The position numbers and the translations under genes are program-made. This document shows positions 1 to 16,300 of a DNA stretch of 43,500 nt, one piece after another. The notes beneath the pieces were generated by a model, which had not been told where the DNA came from, did no database searches, and saw nothing but the letters and a program-made list of their open reading frames with translations. Positions within the stretch are counted from its first letter, which is position 1. Each line of letters opens with the position of its first letter. This stretch comes from Chrysomallon squamiferum. Lineage: Eukaryota > Mollusca > Gastropoda > Neomphalida > Peltospiridae. The DNA lies in assembly GCA_012295275.1 (NCBI GenBank), contig CM022674.1:14549874-14593373 (forward strand). Direction: 5' to 3'.

Positions 1-141
1 AACTGGTTAATTACACAGTTTAGCTGCAAGGTTGATCTAATTATCAGTGCATTGTGTTACAGAAAAACACACAGAAACCCGCACTCGCCTAGCGTCCGCT
101 TTTGTTAGTTAGAGACTTCTTGTCGTTGATCTCTGTAAACA

Positions 142-822
<681 letters not shown>

Positions 823-1926
823 GAATAACGTAAGTACATATTAATGTACGTATACATTCCTCTTAGTAATTTGTTATTATAGTCACACACACTCATGCTC
901 GGATGCACGCACGCCCACTCTCAAACACATTCATACACACATATATAATTATATGCAGATATATAGTTTAGAATTATGACCTGTTGTACGTCACTGTGTG
1001 TGTGTGACCTGTGTTGTGTGTAAGAGGTCAGAGAGTGAAGAAGAAAACTAGATTAGAAATGTCAAAAAAACCAAGATGCGGATTGACTTGGCGAATTTGT
1101 TCTAACATTATCATGCATGTTCTTTGACTGCTGCAGAAAATGAAACTCTTAATCGACTCTGGGATGAAAGGGGTCGTTGTTGTCGCGCACGCTGACTGAT
1201 TGCTTTTATGCATCAAGAGCTGTCGTCTAAAGAAAAGATGTCGTATGCTGACGGTTAAGCCGGGCCCTGAATGGACGTGTGAAGCTCTCAGTGTGGCACT
1301 TGCTACCTTACACTGATAATTGCTCTGCGCCGTTGTAAGGTATTAAACCCCAGTAATTCTTGTCAGTCGATCTAATTTAGCATTCAGTAGATATAACTTA
1401 ATTAGAGATTGCTTTTTATCGTTTCAGTCTGGGAAATGGAAGCCCGGTATTTCGACAAGCAATTCGTGTTTACTCGGATCGGTTCAGCGCAAACACGCGC
1501 GACTCTCAGCGTCCTCCGCCAACAGAACCGAGTTGAAACGAGTAACTGACGTTCAGTGACGTTAAATCTCTCGACAAACAAATCGCGAGATGAGAGGACG
1601 AACATTTAGAGTGACACGAGTTAACAAGTCAAGTGTCGAGTAAGAAAGTTTACTTCTCTTCTTAAAAAAATAAATAAAAAAGAAAATTAAAATAAAATCT
1701 TGATGAGAAATGCCTCAGTGAAAAGAAAGTTGACAGTGAGAGCGCTTTTACTGAACGTGGCCGATAATGTGAGCAAGCAGAAGTTTTTAAAGTAATGAAG
1801 AATGAATGAATGAATGGATGAATGAATGAATGGATGATGAACGAATCAATCAACAGTTAATAAGAAAAATTATTTTTATTTTCAAATAGGAAATTCGTAG
1901 CAGACGTTCCTTTATCAGTTAACACA
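823..1926. other. Non-coding stretch with one small hairpin
   Basis: No gene can be supported here. A 9-bp perfect inverted repeat (TACCTTACA at 1304-1312, TGTAAGGTA at 1334-1342) encloses a 21-nt loop. 1430-1610 is richer in CpG than its surroundings. A short GAAT-type repeat lies at about 1798-1835. Short open frames on either strand have no recognisable domain or splice context. Confidence 0.6.
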
Positions 1927-1970
1927 AAGAAAAACATACACACACACATACGCACGTACATGCGCGCGCA

Positions 1971-2012
<42 letters not shown>
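1927..2012. repeat. (CA)n microsatellite
   Basis: CA-rich tract with CATA, CGCA and GCGC interruptions, then about 35 bp of uninterrupted CA. Confidence 0.93.
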
Positions 2013-2014
<2 letters not shown>

Positions 2015-2044
2015 TAAATATACAAATCTGTTTTAAGATTGTTT

Positions 2045-2112
2045 TGATAATCGAACCGTAACGTCGTCTGACTTCAGACTGCGAGTGATTGGGTTCGAGT
2101 CTCGTCAGCGGA
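2045..2112 (+). mobile_element. tRNA-like (SINE head) fragment
   Basis: 2092-2102 reads GGTTCGAGTCT, nearly the Pol III B-box consensus GGTTCGANTCC. An anticodon-arm-like hairpin lies just upstream (GTCTG at 2066-2070, CAGAC at 2075-2079). The spacing resembles the 3' two-thirds of a tRNA. The acceptor stem and the A box are degraded, so a working tRNA is unlikely; a tRNA-derived SINE relic fits better. No tail or target-site duplication was identified. Confidence 0.4.
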
Positions 2113-2396
2113 TGTTACAGGTTTGTGAAGTCGTGATTGGACTTTGTCCTCCTGTGTCAGTGCGTTCCCGAATATTCAGACGTACAGAATACAGAAAATA
2201 TAATATTTGTAATAATAGTTTTTTTTTTACTGGTAGAAAAGACGAAGATTAGAATAATTGTTTGTTATGACAGCCAGATCTCTCAGAGATCTTTCTGTGA
2301 TTTTCCTGTCTGTGGGAGGGTGTATAAAAAAGACAGATCTTGCAGCTATCGTAATCAGTTAGTTGTTTAACGAATTTTCTGTTTCTTCAGTGTTTT

Positions 2397-2453
2397 AAAT
2401 AGATGCAGATAAACAGATATAGATAGACAGACAGATATATAGATATAGGTATA

Positions 2454-2493
<40 letters not shown>

Positions 2494-2620
2494 TAGATAG
2501 ATAGATAGATAGATAGATAGGTAGGTAGGTAGGTAGGTAGGTAGGTAGGTAGGTATGTAGGTAGAGATATAGATTAGAGATATAGATTATAAATATAGAT
2601 TATAAATATAGATATCACTG
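2397..2620. repeat. Compound tetranucleotide microsatellite (GATA/GACA/GGTA)
   Basis: Consecutive blocks of GATA, GACA and GGTA repeats pass into a short AGATATAGATTA-type repeat at the end. No coding content. Confidence 0.93.
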
Positions 2621-2708
2621 ATATCTGACACAAATTAAACAAAAACGTGTTTTCTTATCGTTTTAGATTTGTATTTAATGAGAATGGTTTGGGGGTTGGG
2701 AAACTGAG

Positions 2709-2868
2709 GTCACGTGACGGAGGGTGTAGGGAACTGATGACAGTCTGTAGTGCGGGGTTAAACAAACTGTTTCTTTAAATAACAGCTGAGGGCGGACATT
2801 CGATCAAAGAAATTATATTTTCAAAGTAACATGACACACCTCGTGATCGATCAGGGCAGTCACGTGAT
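2709..2868. promoter_or_regulatory. Pair of CACGTG (USF/TFE-type) E-boxes
   Basis: GTCACGTGAC at 2709-2718 is a perfect 10-bp palindrome. GTCACGTGAT at 2859-2868 differs at one base. Both fit the core known for USF/MITF/TFEB bHLH-zipper factors. No gene start can be assigned next to them, so regulatory function is only inferred. Confidence 0.3.
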
Positions 2869-2937
2869 CAGCAACACGGAGCTTTGTTTATTCATTAACG
2901 TGAAGATCGGTGCCGATAGCGTTTTCTTGTTTGCCAA

Positions 2938-3108
2938 AGCAGTAATTTACTTTGTCCAATATAATATCGTGTTTACTAAATACATAATGAAATATCTGCC
3001 GTATCTGGAAAAGAAAAAAAAACAGAAACAGTAATTTACTTTGGTCCAGTATAATATCGTGTTTACTAAATACATAATGAAATATCTCCAGTATCTGGAA
3101 AAGAATAA
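2938..3108. repeat. Direct duplication of about 84 bp, two copies
   Basis: The segment beginning near 2940 (AATTTACTTTG, then CGTGTTTACTAAATACATAA) recurs near 3032 with only a few changes. The two copies are separated by an A-rich spacer. No coding content. Confidence 0.85.
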
Positions 3109-3179
3109 ACAGAGGAAAAATAAAATAGTGAGAAAGCAAGTAATTCATTTCATAGTTAGCAGTGTGATATATACATATA

Positions 3180-3595
3180 TGTCAGTTTAATCATTGTTTT
3201 ATCATTATTATGATCATCACTGTTATTTACGTCATTGTTGTTAATATCATAGTCATTGTTATATACATGTTATATACACTGTCAGTGTTAATATAATAGT
3301 CATTGTTATATACATGTTATATACACTGTTAGTGTTAATATAATAGTCATTGTTATATACATGTTATATACACTGTCAGAGTTAGTATCATACTCAGTGT
3401 TATACACATTGTCATTGTTAATATAATAGTGATTGTTATATACGTTATATACACTGTCAGTGTTAATATCATAGTCATTGTTATATACATGTTATATACA
3501 CATTGTCATTGTTAATATAATAGTCATAGTTATATACATGTTATATACACTGTCAGTGTTAATATCATAGTCATTGTTATACACATCGAAATGGT
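3180..3595. repeat. Minisatellite, about 45-55-bp unit
   Basis: Tandem units built around TCATTGTTATATACATG and TTATATACACTGTCAGTG, about eight copies of uneven length. It lies upstream of any recognised gene. Confidence 0.9.
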
Positions 3596-3906
3596 CAATA
3601 GTATTATCGTGAATAAAAATACATTATGAAAAAAGTTGGTTTTAGAAAATACACGCATGAACATCAGACGACAAAACCAAAAGTGGTTTTTTTTCTTCTT
3701 TTTTTTTCTTTTTCTTTTTTTATCTTCTTTTTCTTTTTTCTATTTTCTTTCGTTTTCCCCTCAGCTTCCCATGTCAGATGGTTTTATGATGGAGACTGTA
3801 TACTATGCTGAACTGTGTAAAGCAGTTAATAGGATTGATATGAGATAAATATTTAACTTTACTGTCGTTCTGCGTTCTCGTATTAGTGCGTCAGTATGTA
3901 ATTAAT

Positions 3907-4345
3907 ATTTCTGATGACTCAGTCTGTTCAAAAAATTAGTTTCATAGCGTAAAACAAAACAGACTCATTCCATTAAAGCGTTTTGAGCTTCTTCTTCCTT
4001 TACGTTAATAGTGGATCAGTCTAACGTTTTCACCTTCGACATTGTTACTGGTTTTGGCTTAATAACGAGTTGGGGATATAACGAGGTTTCTGACAGGTTA
4101 ACCTCAGTACTGTCCCACAAACATCCCTGTCGTTTCCCAGATATCAGAGAGAAAACCAGAAACTATTCTGCGTTATTGTGAGAATACCATAAGATGTACG
4201 TAGAAAAAAAAAAAAAAAAAAAAAAAAGAACTATTTAGTAACCTGTATTCTTGTATTCTTATAAGAACTGCGTGGTTGGTGTTTGTTTTTGAAGTCACTG
4301 AGAGGGAACCAAATCGAGGTCGCTTTGTTACGCAATACACACGAA
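3907..4345 (+). repeat. Dispersed repeat, copy A
   Basis: Closely matches 5609-6000 in the same orientation. Shared blocks include GTTACTGGTTTTG, ATAACGAGTT, TAACGAGGTTTCTGA, ACTGTCCCACAAACATCC and CCTGTATTCTTG. Copy A carries a 23-bp A tract and extra sequence in the middle. It has no coding signal in either strand and could be an old non-autonomous transposable element or a small segmental duplication. A T-rich run followed by CAG at about 3680-3757 lies just before it. Confidence 0.8.
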
Positions 4346-4756
4346 GAGCAGTGACATATTTCTTTGTAGTTTCAAAACGTTTTGATTTATATTACGGAAG
4401 TAATTTTTGACGGATATATCTTAATGTTTGGAAATAATTAAACTATTACAAGGAATAAAAATCCTTATTTTGAATTAAGTTCTTGACCTTCCTTTCATTG
4501 CGATGATGAGAGCATTTGACATAACAGTCAATAAACATTTGGCAATCTACAAACACAGACGTGATTATTTAATATCAACGGGACCAATTTAAAAACAAAT
4601 TTCGGTAATACCATGACACTTTGATTTCGTCTGACGTTTTAGAAAATAACTACGTAGACAAATAAGTTTATTATTGCAAATGGCGGTTTATTTTGTCATT
4701 TTACTTTGTGTTTCGTGTAAAAATCACGTTATTATTATATATTATTATACAATATA

Positions 4757-4793
<37 letters not shown>

Positions 4794-5006
4794 ATTATTA
4801 TTATCTTCATCATCATCATCATAATATAACAATATCACAAGCAGTAATAAACAAAAACAGTAATATAAAAAAAAATCATGATAATAATAATAATATAATA
4901 ACAATGATATGACAATGACGATGAGAATAATACTATATTAACAACTCACATGACATAATTATATCCTCATCTGTACAAGAGGTTTTTTCCCTGGTTAAAA
5001 TGTTCG
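4346..5006. other. Non-coding upstream of the Ig gene, with (ATT)n tract
   Basis: AT-rich and without a supportable gene. An (ATT)/(TAA) microsatellite with CATCAT interruptions fills about 4735-4900. Confidence 0.7.
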
Positions 5007-5069
5007 TGACGTCAGAAAACTGTCTTCCTGTTTAAATAGCTCGGGCCATGCGCCCTACAGTCACTCAAC
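5007..5069 (+). promoter_or_regulatory. Core promoter of the Ig-domain gene (CRE plus TATA-like box)
   Basis: A perfect palindromic CRE, TGACGTCA, lies at 5007-5014. A TATA-like TTTAAATAG follows at 5031-5039. An initiator-like TACAGTCACTC at about 5056-5066 is ~28 bp further on, just before the ATG at 5070. The spacing is that of a TATA-driven Pol II promoter with a very short 5' UTR. CREB/ATF control is suggested by the motif only. Confidence 0.55.
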
Positions 5070-10730
<5,661 letters not shown>

Positions 10731-10734
10731 AAAA

Positions 10735-10962
10735 GTGACAAATCCTGAAGAAAAACACGAAACGAAAGAACGAGACAAGGCGTGTAAGACAGAGGCTCGT
10801 GACTTCAGTTCTGAAAACAAAGCCTCAACGTCAGAACAGTCAGTTTGTTCCGAGCCGAGAGAAACTAATGAAAATACAGCTGACCACGTCGGGATGACCC
10901 ACGGTGCTGTGGCTGCAGATGCAAATATAACAGAAGATGCTGCAACGGAGACAAATAACTAA
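10735..10962 (+). other. Open frame that may continue the Ig-protein tail
   Basis: After the TGA at 10728-10730, the next frame is open from 10720 to a TAA at 10963-10965. It encodes a Glu/Thr/Ser/Lys-rich sequence (EEKHETKERDKACK and on) of the same character as exons 5 and 6. One A fewer in the AAAAA run at 10722-10726 would join it to exon 7 without a break. It is either the true C terminus hidden by a one-base length error or frameshift, or 3' UTR with leftover coding composition. Confidence 0.4.
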
Positions 10963-10965
10963 GAA

Positions 10966-11999
10966 TCGGCGTTTTAAAACAACCATCCATTAGCAAATGA
11001 TATGAAAAACAGACAACCATCAGCAAATAGTATATAAAAAAAATAATAAATAAAAAAAAGTGCCTGTTGGTAGAAAATACGAAAGACAACGATGTATCAG
11101 AAGACTAAAAAACTATAAAAAAAAAGAAGTATTTAAGTAGAATGTTTGAAAAACATCGATATATCAGCTGACAGAAGATGAAGCGCGCTAAAATGAACGT
11201 ATTATTAGAAGACGGTTTGAAAAACAACTTATTAACAGACATCTTGTGAAAAATGGAAGAATCGATACGATCAAAGATGATAAAAATAACTGAAAATGCT
11301 AAAGAAATTGACAAAACAGCAACAACTTTTATAACAACGAACAGCGTAACAAATAACATTTCTGGAACCGAACATTACGAAATGACCAATCACAGCGAAT
11401 GTGAAGCTAAAATTGATAACGTCAAATTTAACGAAAAGAAAAAGAAAGAGAGAAAAAACAACAAAGAGAGAGAGAGAGAAAGAAAAAAGAACATAAAACA
11501 AATAAATAATAATTAAATATAAATCAAATAAAATTAAATTAAATAGAATTGAATAAATAAATAAATAAACCTTTTATGAAAAAAAAAAAAAAAAAAATCA
11601 GAGAAAAAAAAAAATAATCGAGCTTAAATGGCTTTATGTATTTATACTTGGGTCCTGCATATAGGAAAACTGCAAAATCTGCCATATCATCTGTTTTATC
11701 TAATTTAAGCCTAGGGCTCAAAAACGAAAATTACTGAACAAAATTACCGTCAATTTTCAGTGGACATTTTGCATTAGTGCAATGACGTAATTCAAAGCTA
11801 AATGGTTAGGCTTCAAGATTTTTATAATTTAACTTTTTTTTAATTCTTCTTCATCTTTTTTGTCGTTTGTTTTGTTTTGTTGTTGTTTTTTTTTCTTCTC
11901 TGTTTTTCTGCTTTTTAACAAAAAATCCAGTCAGTGAAATTAATTAGTTGCAATTTTTATATGTAAATTTCTGTATTTGTTTTATTTTTATTTTTGTCC
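10966..11999. other. Probable 3' UTR of the Ig gene and AT-rich spacer
   Basis: AATAAA at 11527-11532 and an AATAAATAAATAAATAAA run at about 11552-11568 are candidate polyadenylation signals. A further A/K-rich open frame (11253-11516) has simple-sequence composition and no domain. From 11580 to 11999 only A-rich and T-rich runs are seen. Confidence 0.5.

Positions 12000-12067
<68 letters not shown>
12000..12067. repeat. (CA)n microsatellite
   Basis: 34 uninterrupted CA dinucleotides, directly joined to the 37-bp minisatellite on its right. Confidence 0.97.
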
Positions 12068-12068
<1 letters not shown>

Positions 12069-12425
12069 CAGTCTGGGCGAGGGAGGCGAGCGGAGCGGGG
12101 AGCAGCAGTCTGGGCGAGGGAGGCGAGCGGAGCGGGGAGCAGCAGTCTGAGCGAGGGAGGCGAGCGGAGCGGGGAGCAGCAGTCTGGGCGAGGGAGGCGA
12201 GCGGAGGTGGGGAGCAGCAGTCTGGGCAGGAGGGAGCCGAGCGGGTGGGGGAGCAGCAGTCTGGGCGAGGGAGGCGAGCGGAGTGGGGAGCAGCAGTCTG
12301 GGCGAGGGAGGCGAGCGGAGTGGGGAGCAGCAGTCTGGGCGAGGGAGGCGAGCGGAGTGGGGAGCAGTAGTCTGGGCGAGGGAGGCGAGCGGAGTGGGGA
12401 GCAGCAGTCTGAGCGAGGGAGGCGT
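12068..12425. repeat. GC-rich 37-bp minisatellite, about ten units
   Basis: Units anchored on GTCTGGGCGAGGGAGGCGAG start at 12071, 12108, 12145, 12182, 12220, 12259, 12296, 12333, 12370 and 12407. Spacing is 37 bp, with one 38 and one 39. The unit has several GGG runs on the + strand and is far more GC-rich than everything around it. Frames crossing it on both strands have no stop but are repeat artefacts, since 37 is not a multiple of three. Confidence 0.95.
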
Positions 12426-12981
12426 CTGAGGCTAAGTGACAGTTTACACTGCATCAGGGCAAGAACCGGGCTGAGACTGAAACGTGTGAGAAGGATGCTG
12501 TATGTCTTAAACTGTCACGTGTTCGATAAACCTGTTTAATGTCTGATGTCTTTGTCAGTTATGTCTTTCATCGCAACGATATCGGCAGACTTCAATCGGT
12601 AACCGTAGACATAAATGAATTCATTCAGTGGATATCATTTCTATCGGAATAGGGATTTATATTTTATATTTTTAAAATAAAATCTTTGTGTGTATGTGTG
12701 TGTGTGTGAATCGTCAATTTCGGGATGTCATTTGCCTCAGTGTAGTTACGGCCATGGTTAACACTTAGACGCATAGAAATATGGTTTCTGTAATTGTAAA
12801 CACACAGTTTTCTTCATCCATTGTCGTTTATTTTCTTTGTGGTCATGTGTTTAGCATCTAAATAATAAAAATATGAAAAAAAGAGAAAAAAAAACGTTTT
12901 CTGTTTTAATTACAAATAAAAATGACGACAACCACAAAAGCAGCTGCAGCACTTGTCGTAGTAGTAGTAGAACTAGTTGTT

Positions 12982-13033
<52 letters not shown>

Positions 13034-13244
13034 TAACAATATATATATCGTTCTACGATATTCATTTATTAAATGCTCTTCTCTACGTGCGTAGGTGTAA
13101 TGTTAATTTTAATGTATAAATACTGTGGTTCTGATACTGAATAATAAGGGATAAGTGTTTGATACTAAATCGATGACGATTTTCCAGCCCTCAAGCGAAA
13201 CACGTACTTGGGTTAGTATCAGTGGTCCGGTTTGAATTTCACTG
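12426..13244. other. Non-coding spacer between the Ig gene and DDI
   Basis: No gene supported. It contains an (AAT)n microsatellite at about 12984-13032 and short GT repeats near 12688-12710. Confidence 0.65.
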
Positions 13245-13352
13245 ATTATACACATGCGCAATGTAAAGTAAACAACAGGAAGTTGGAATTCTAGGAAGTT
13301 TTTTGTTTTGTTTTGTTTTGTGTTGTGTTGTCACATGTGTTAAGTTTCAGAA
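13245..13352 (+). promoter_or_regulatory. Putative DDI promoter and 5' leader
   Basis: ACATGCGCAA at 13252-13261 resembles half of an NRF-1 site; the same 10-mer occurs in the TMEM107/COPB2 promoter. ACAGGAAGT near 13275 is an ETS-type core. There is no TATA box, as expected for a housekeeping gene. A T-rich run ending in TTTCAG at 13345-13350 directly before the ATG could be the acceptor of a 5' UTR intron. Confidence 0.4.
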
Positions 13353-16300
13353 ATGCGGATCACAGTAACGACTTTATCAGATCAGATATTCACTTTGGAT
13401 GTTAGCGATGAAATGGAACTGGAAAATTTCAAAGCTCTCTGTGAATACGAGAGCGGTGTGCCCACGCGTGAGATAGCCATTCTTTGGAATGGCCGTCCTC
13501 TTGCTGATGATAAACAAACATTGAAGCAGTACGGGGTTAAAGATGGCGAGGTTTTACTCCTACAGCACATGAGAGGATCGGCAGCACATGCGACTGGAGT
13601 CCGTGATATGTCCAGATCAGCACAACATAATCAAACAAGTGGTAATATATAATGATAAAAAATACTTGGTTTTATTTTATTTTATTCAATTTATTAATAT
13701 TTATTAATATTTATTTATTAAACCAGGATTTAAAAATGAATCACTGAATGTACTAAATGCCTGATTGTTGTTAATCATTTTAATATCTTTGTTGTTTTAA
13801 TATTAATTAAATAATTAATCTTTTATTTTATTAGTCTACATCTTCTGATAATTATTGTTACAATATTAAACAAGTGTAAATATATGTAACAGTTTAAAGA
13901 AAATACGAAATTAATCAGAACATATATACATACTTAGATTTAGAATGTTAGATACTACAAATATCTGAAATATATATAACAAACCACAAAAGTAACCAAA
14001 TATAGGTGTATGTATCAAATAAAAAATTAAAACTCTTTCACTTGGATAATTAATTAATACTATACTGTATTTGTTTATTTTATATAAGTTATTTGAGCTG
14101 TTAATTTATTAAATGTGTCCTTTAGGTGTTCCCATCATTGATTTCGGCAGCATCCAGATTCCTGGCAGTCATTCAATAACACCATCATCATCAAGGTCAT
14201 CATCATCCCAGGGAAACTTGGAAGACCCTGTCTTTGTGAGACAGATGTTGCTGTCCAATCCTCACCAGATGGCATTGCTAAAAGAAAGAAATCCACCATT
14301 AGCTGAAGCTCTTGCCTCTGGAAATGTTGGTATGAACTGAACTACTTTTAGTTTTTAGTATGTACTGAACTAGTTTTAGTTTTTAATATGTACTGAACTA
14401 CTTTTAGTATTTAGTATGTACTGAACTAGTTTTAGTTTTTAGTATGTACTGAACTACTTTTAGTTTTTTTACTGAACTTTTTTTTAGTATTTGTACTGAA
14501 CTACTTTTAGTTTTTAGTATGTACTGAACTAGTTTTAGTTTTAGTATGAACTGAACTACTTTGAACTAGTTTTAGTTTTTAGTATGTACTGAACTACTTT
14601 TAGTTTTTAGTATGTACTGAACTACTTTTAGTTTTTAGTATGAACTGAACTACTTTTAGTTTTTAGTATGTACTGAACTACTTTTAGTTTTTAGTATGAA
14701 CTGAACTACTTTTAGTTTTTAGTATGAACTGAACTAGTTTTAGTTTTTAGTATGTACTGAACTACTTTTAGTATTTAGTATGTACTGAACTAGTTTTAGT
14801 TTTTAGTATGTACTGAACTACTTTTAGTATTTAGTATGAACTGAACTAGTTTTAGTATTTAGTATGTACTGAACTAGTTTTAGTTTTTAGTATGTACTGA
14901 ACTACTTTTAGTATTTAGTATGTACTGAACTACTTTTAGTATTTAGTATGTACTTAATTTAATTTTTGTTTAAGTATTTACTGAACATAATTTTATTTAC
15001 TGAACATAATTTTTGCATATTGGAACTTTATTTTAAAAAGCTACAATTTTCAAAAGAGAATATAGTCTTAATTTTCAGAATTTAACCTTGCATATTGGAA
15101 CTTTATTTTAAAAAGTGCTCACTTGGATTAATACCTGTTATAAATAGACACTACGTTGTACAAATATATATATAATCATAAATCAGTTAAATTTTCATTA
15201 TTCTACTGATGTTTGATCAGACCACTATATTATCTCTACTGATACATACAATATGGTGAATATCTGTCTAGTAAATGCATGCACATACAGACAGACAGAC
15301 AGACACTCTGCTTGGATTAAAAGCAGTTGTTACAAAAATAGACACAAATGTTTTAGTTAGCTTGTAGTCAAATGATAAATACATAATGACAGTTTTTACA
15401 AATGTTTTGACAGAATGTTTAATGAATGTTTTTACAAATGTTTTGTTTTTTTTTTACAAATGTTTTGACAGAGAGGTTTAACAAAGTGTTTTGACAGAGA
15501 GGTTTAACAAAGTGTTTTTACAAATGTTTTGACAGAGAGGTTTAACAAAGTGTTTTTACAAATGTTTTGACAGAGAGGTTTAACAAAGTGTTTTTACAAA
15601 ACAAAGTGTTTTTACAAATGTTTTTTTAACAAAACAAATGTTGTTTTGACAGAGAGGTTTAACAAAGTGTTTTTACAAATGTTTTGACAGAGAGGTTTAA
15701 CAAAGTGTTTTTACAAAGGTTTGTTTTTACAAATGTTTTGACAGAGGTTTAACAAAGTGTTTTTAACAAGGTGTTTTTACAAATGTTTTGACAGAGAGGT
15801 TTAACAAAGTGTTTTGGAAAATGTTTTGACAGGATTTAACAAAGGTTTTTACAAATGTTTTGACAGAGATTTAACAGTGTTTTGACAAATGTTTTGACAG
15901 AGAGGTTTTAACAACAGTGTTTTTACAAATGTTTTGACAGAGAGATTTAACAAAGTGTGTTTTTACAAATGTTTTGACAGAGAGGTTTAACAAAGTGTTT
16001 TTACAAATGTTTTGACAGAGGTTTAACAAGGTGTTTTTACAAATGTTTTGACAGAGAGGTTTAACAAAGTGTTTTGACAGAGAGGTTTAACAAAGTGTTT
16101 TTACAAATGTTTTGACAGAGAGGTTTAACAAAGTGTTTTTACAAATGTTTTGACAGAGAGGTTTAACAAAGTGTTTCTGGAACAGCAGGAAGAGAGGTTT
16201 CAGCGAGAACAGGAGAGAATCCGACTGGCCACAGCTGACCCATTTGACGCGGAGGCCCAGCGAAAAATAGCCGAAGAAATCAGGTAAATAACAGTTCTTT

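Noticed and set aside
2045-2112. Functional tRNA gene
   Set aside because: The acceptor stem does not pair and the A box is poor; only the anticodon arm and B box are tRNA-like.
11253-11516. 87-residue frame with ATG after the Ig gene
   Set aside because: Lys/Glu/Asn-rich simple sequence ending in repeated GAGA/AATAA; no domain, promoter or splice sites. Treated as probable 3' UTR.
11957-12539. Long open frames on both strands through the 37-bp minisatellite
   Set aside because: Stop-free only because the unit is GC-rich; 37 is not a multiple of three, so all frames cycle through the same unit.
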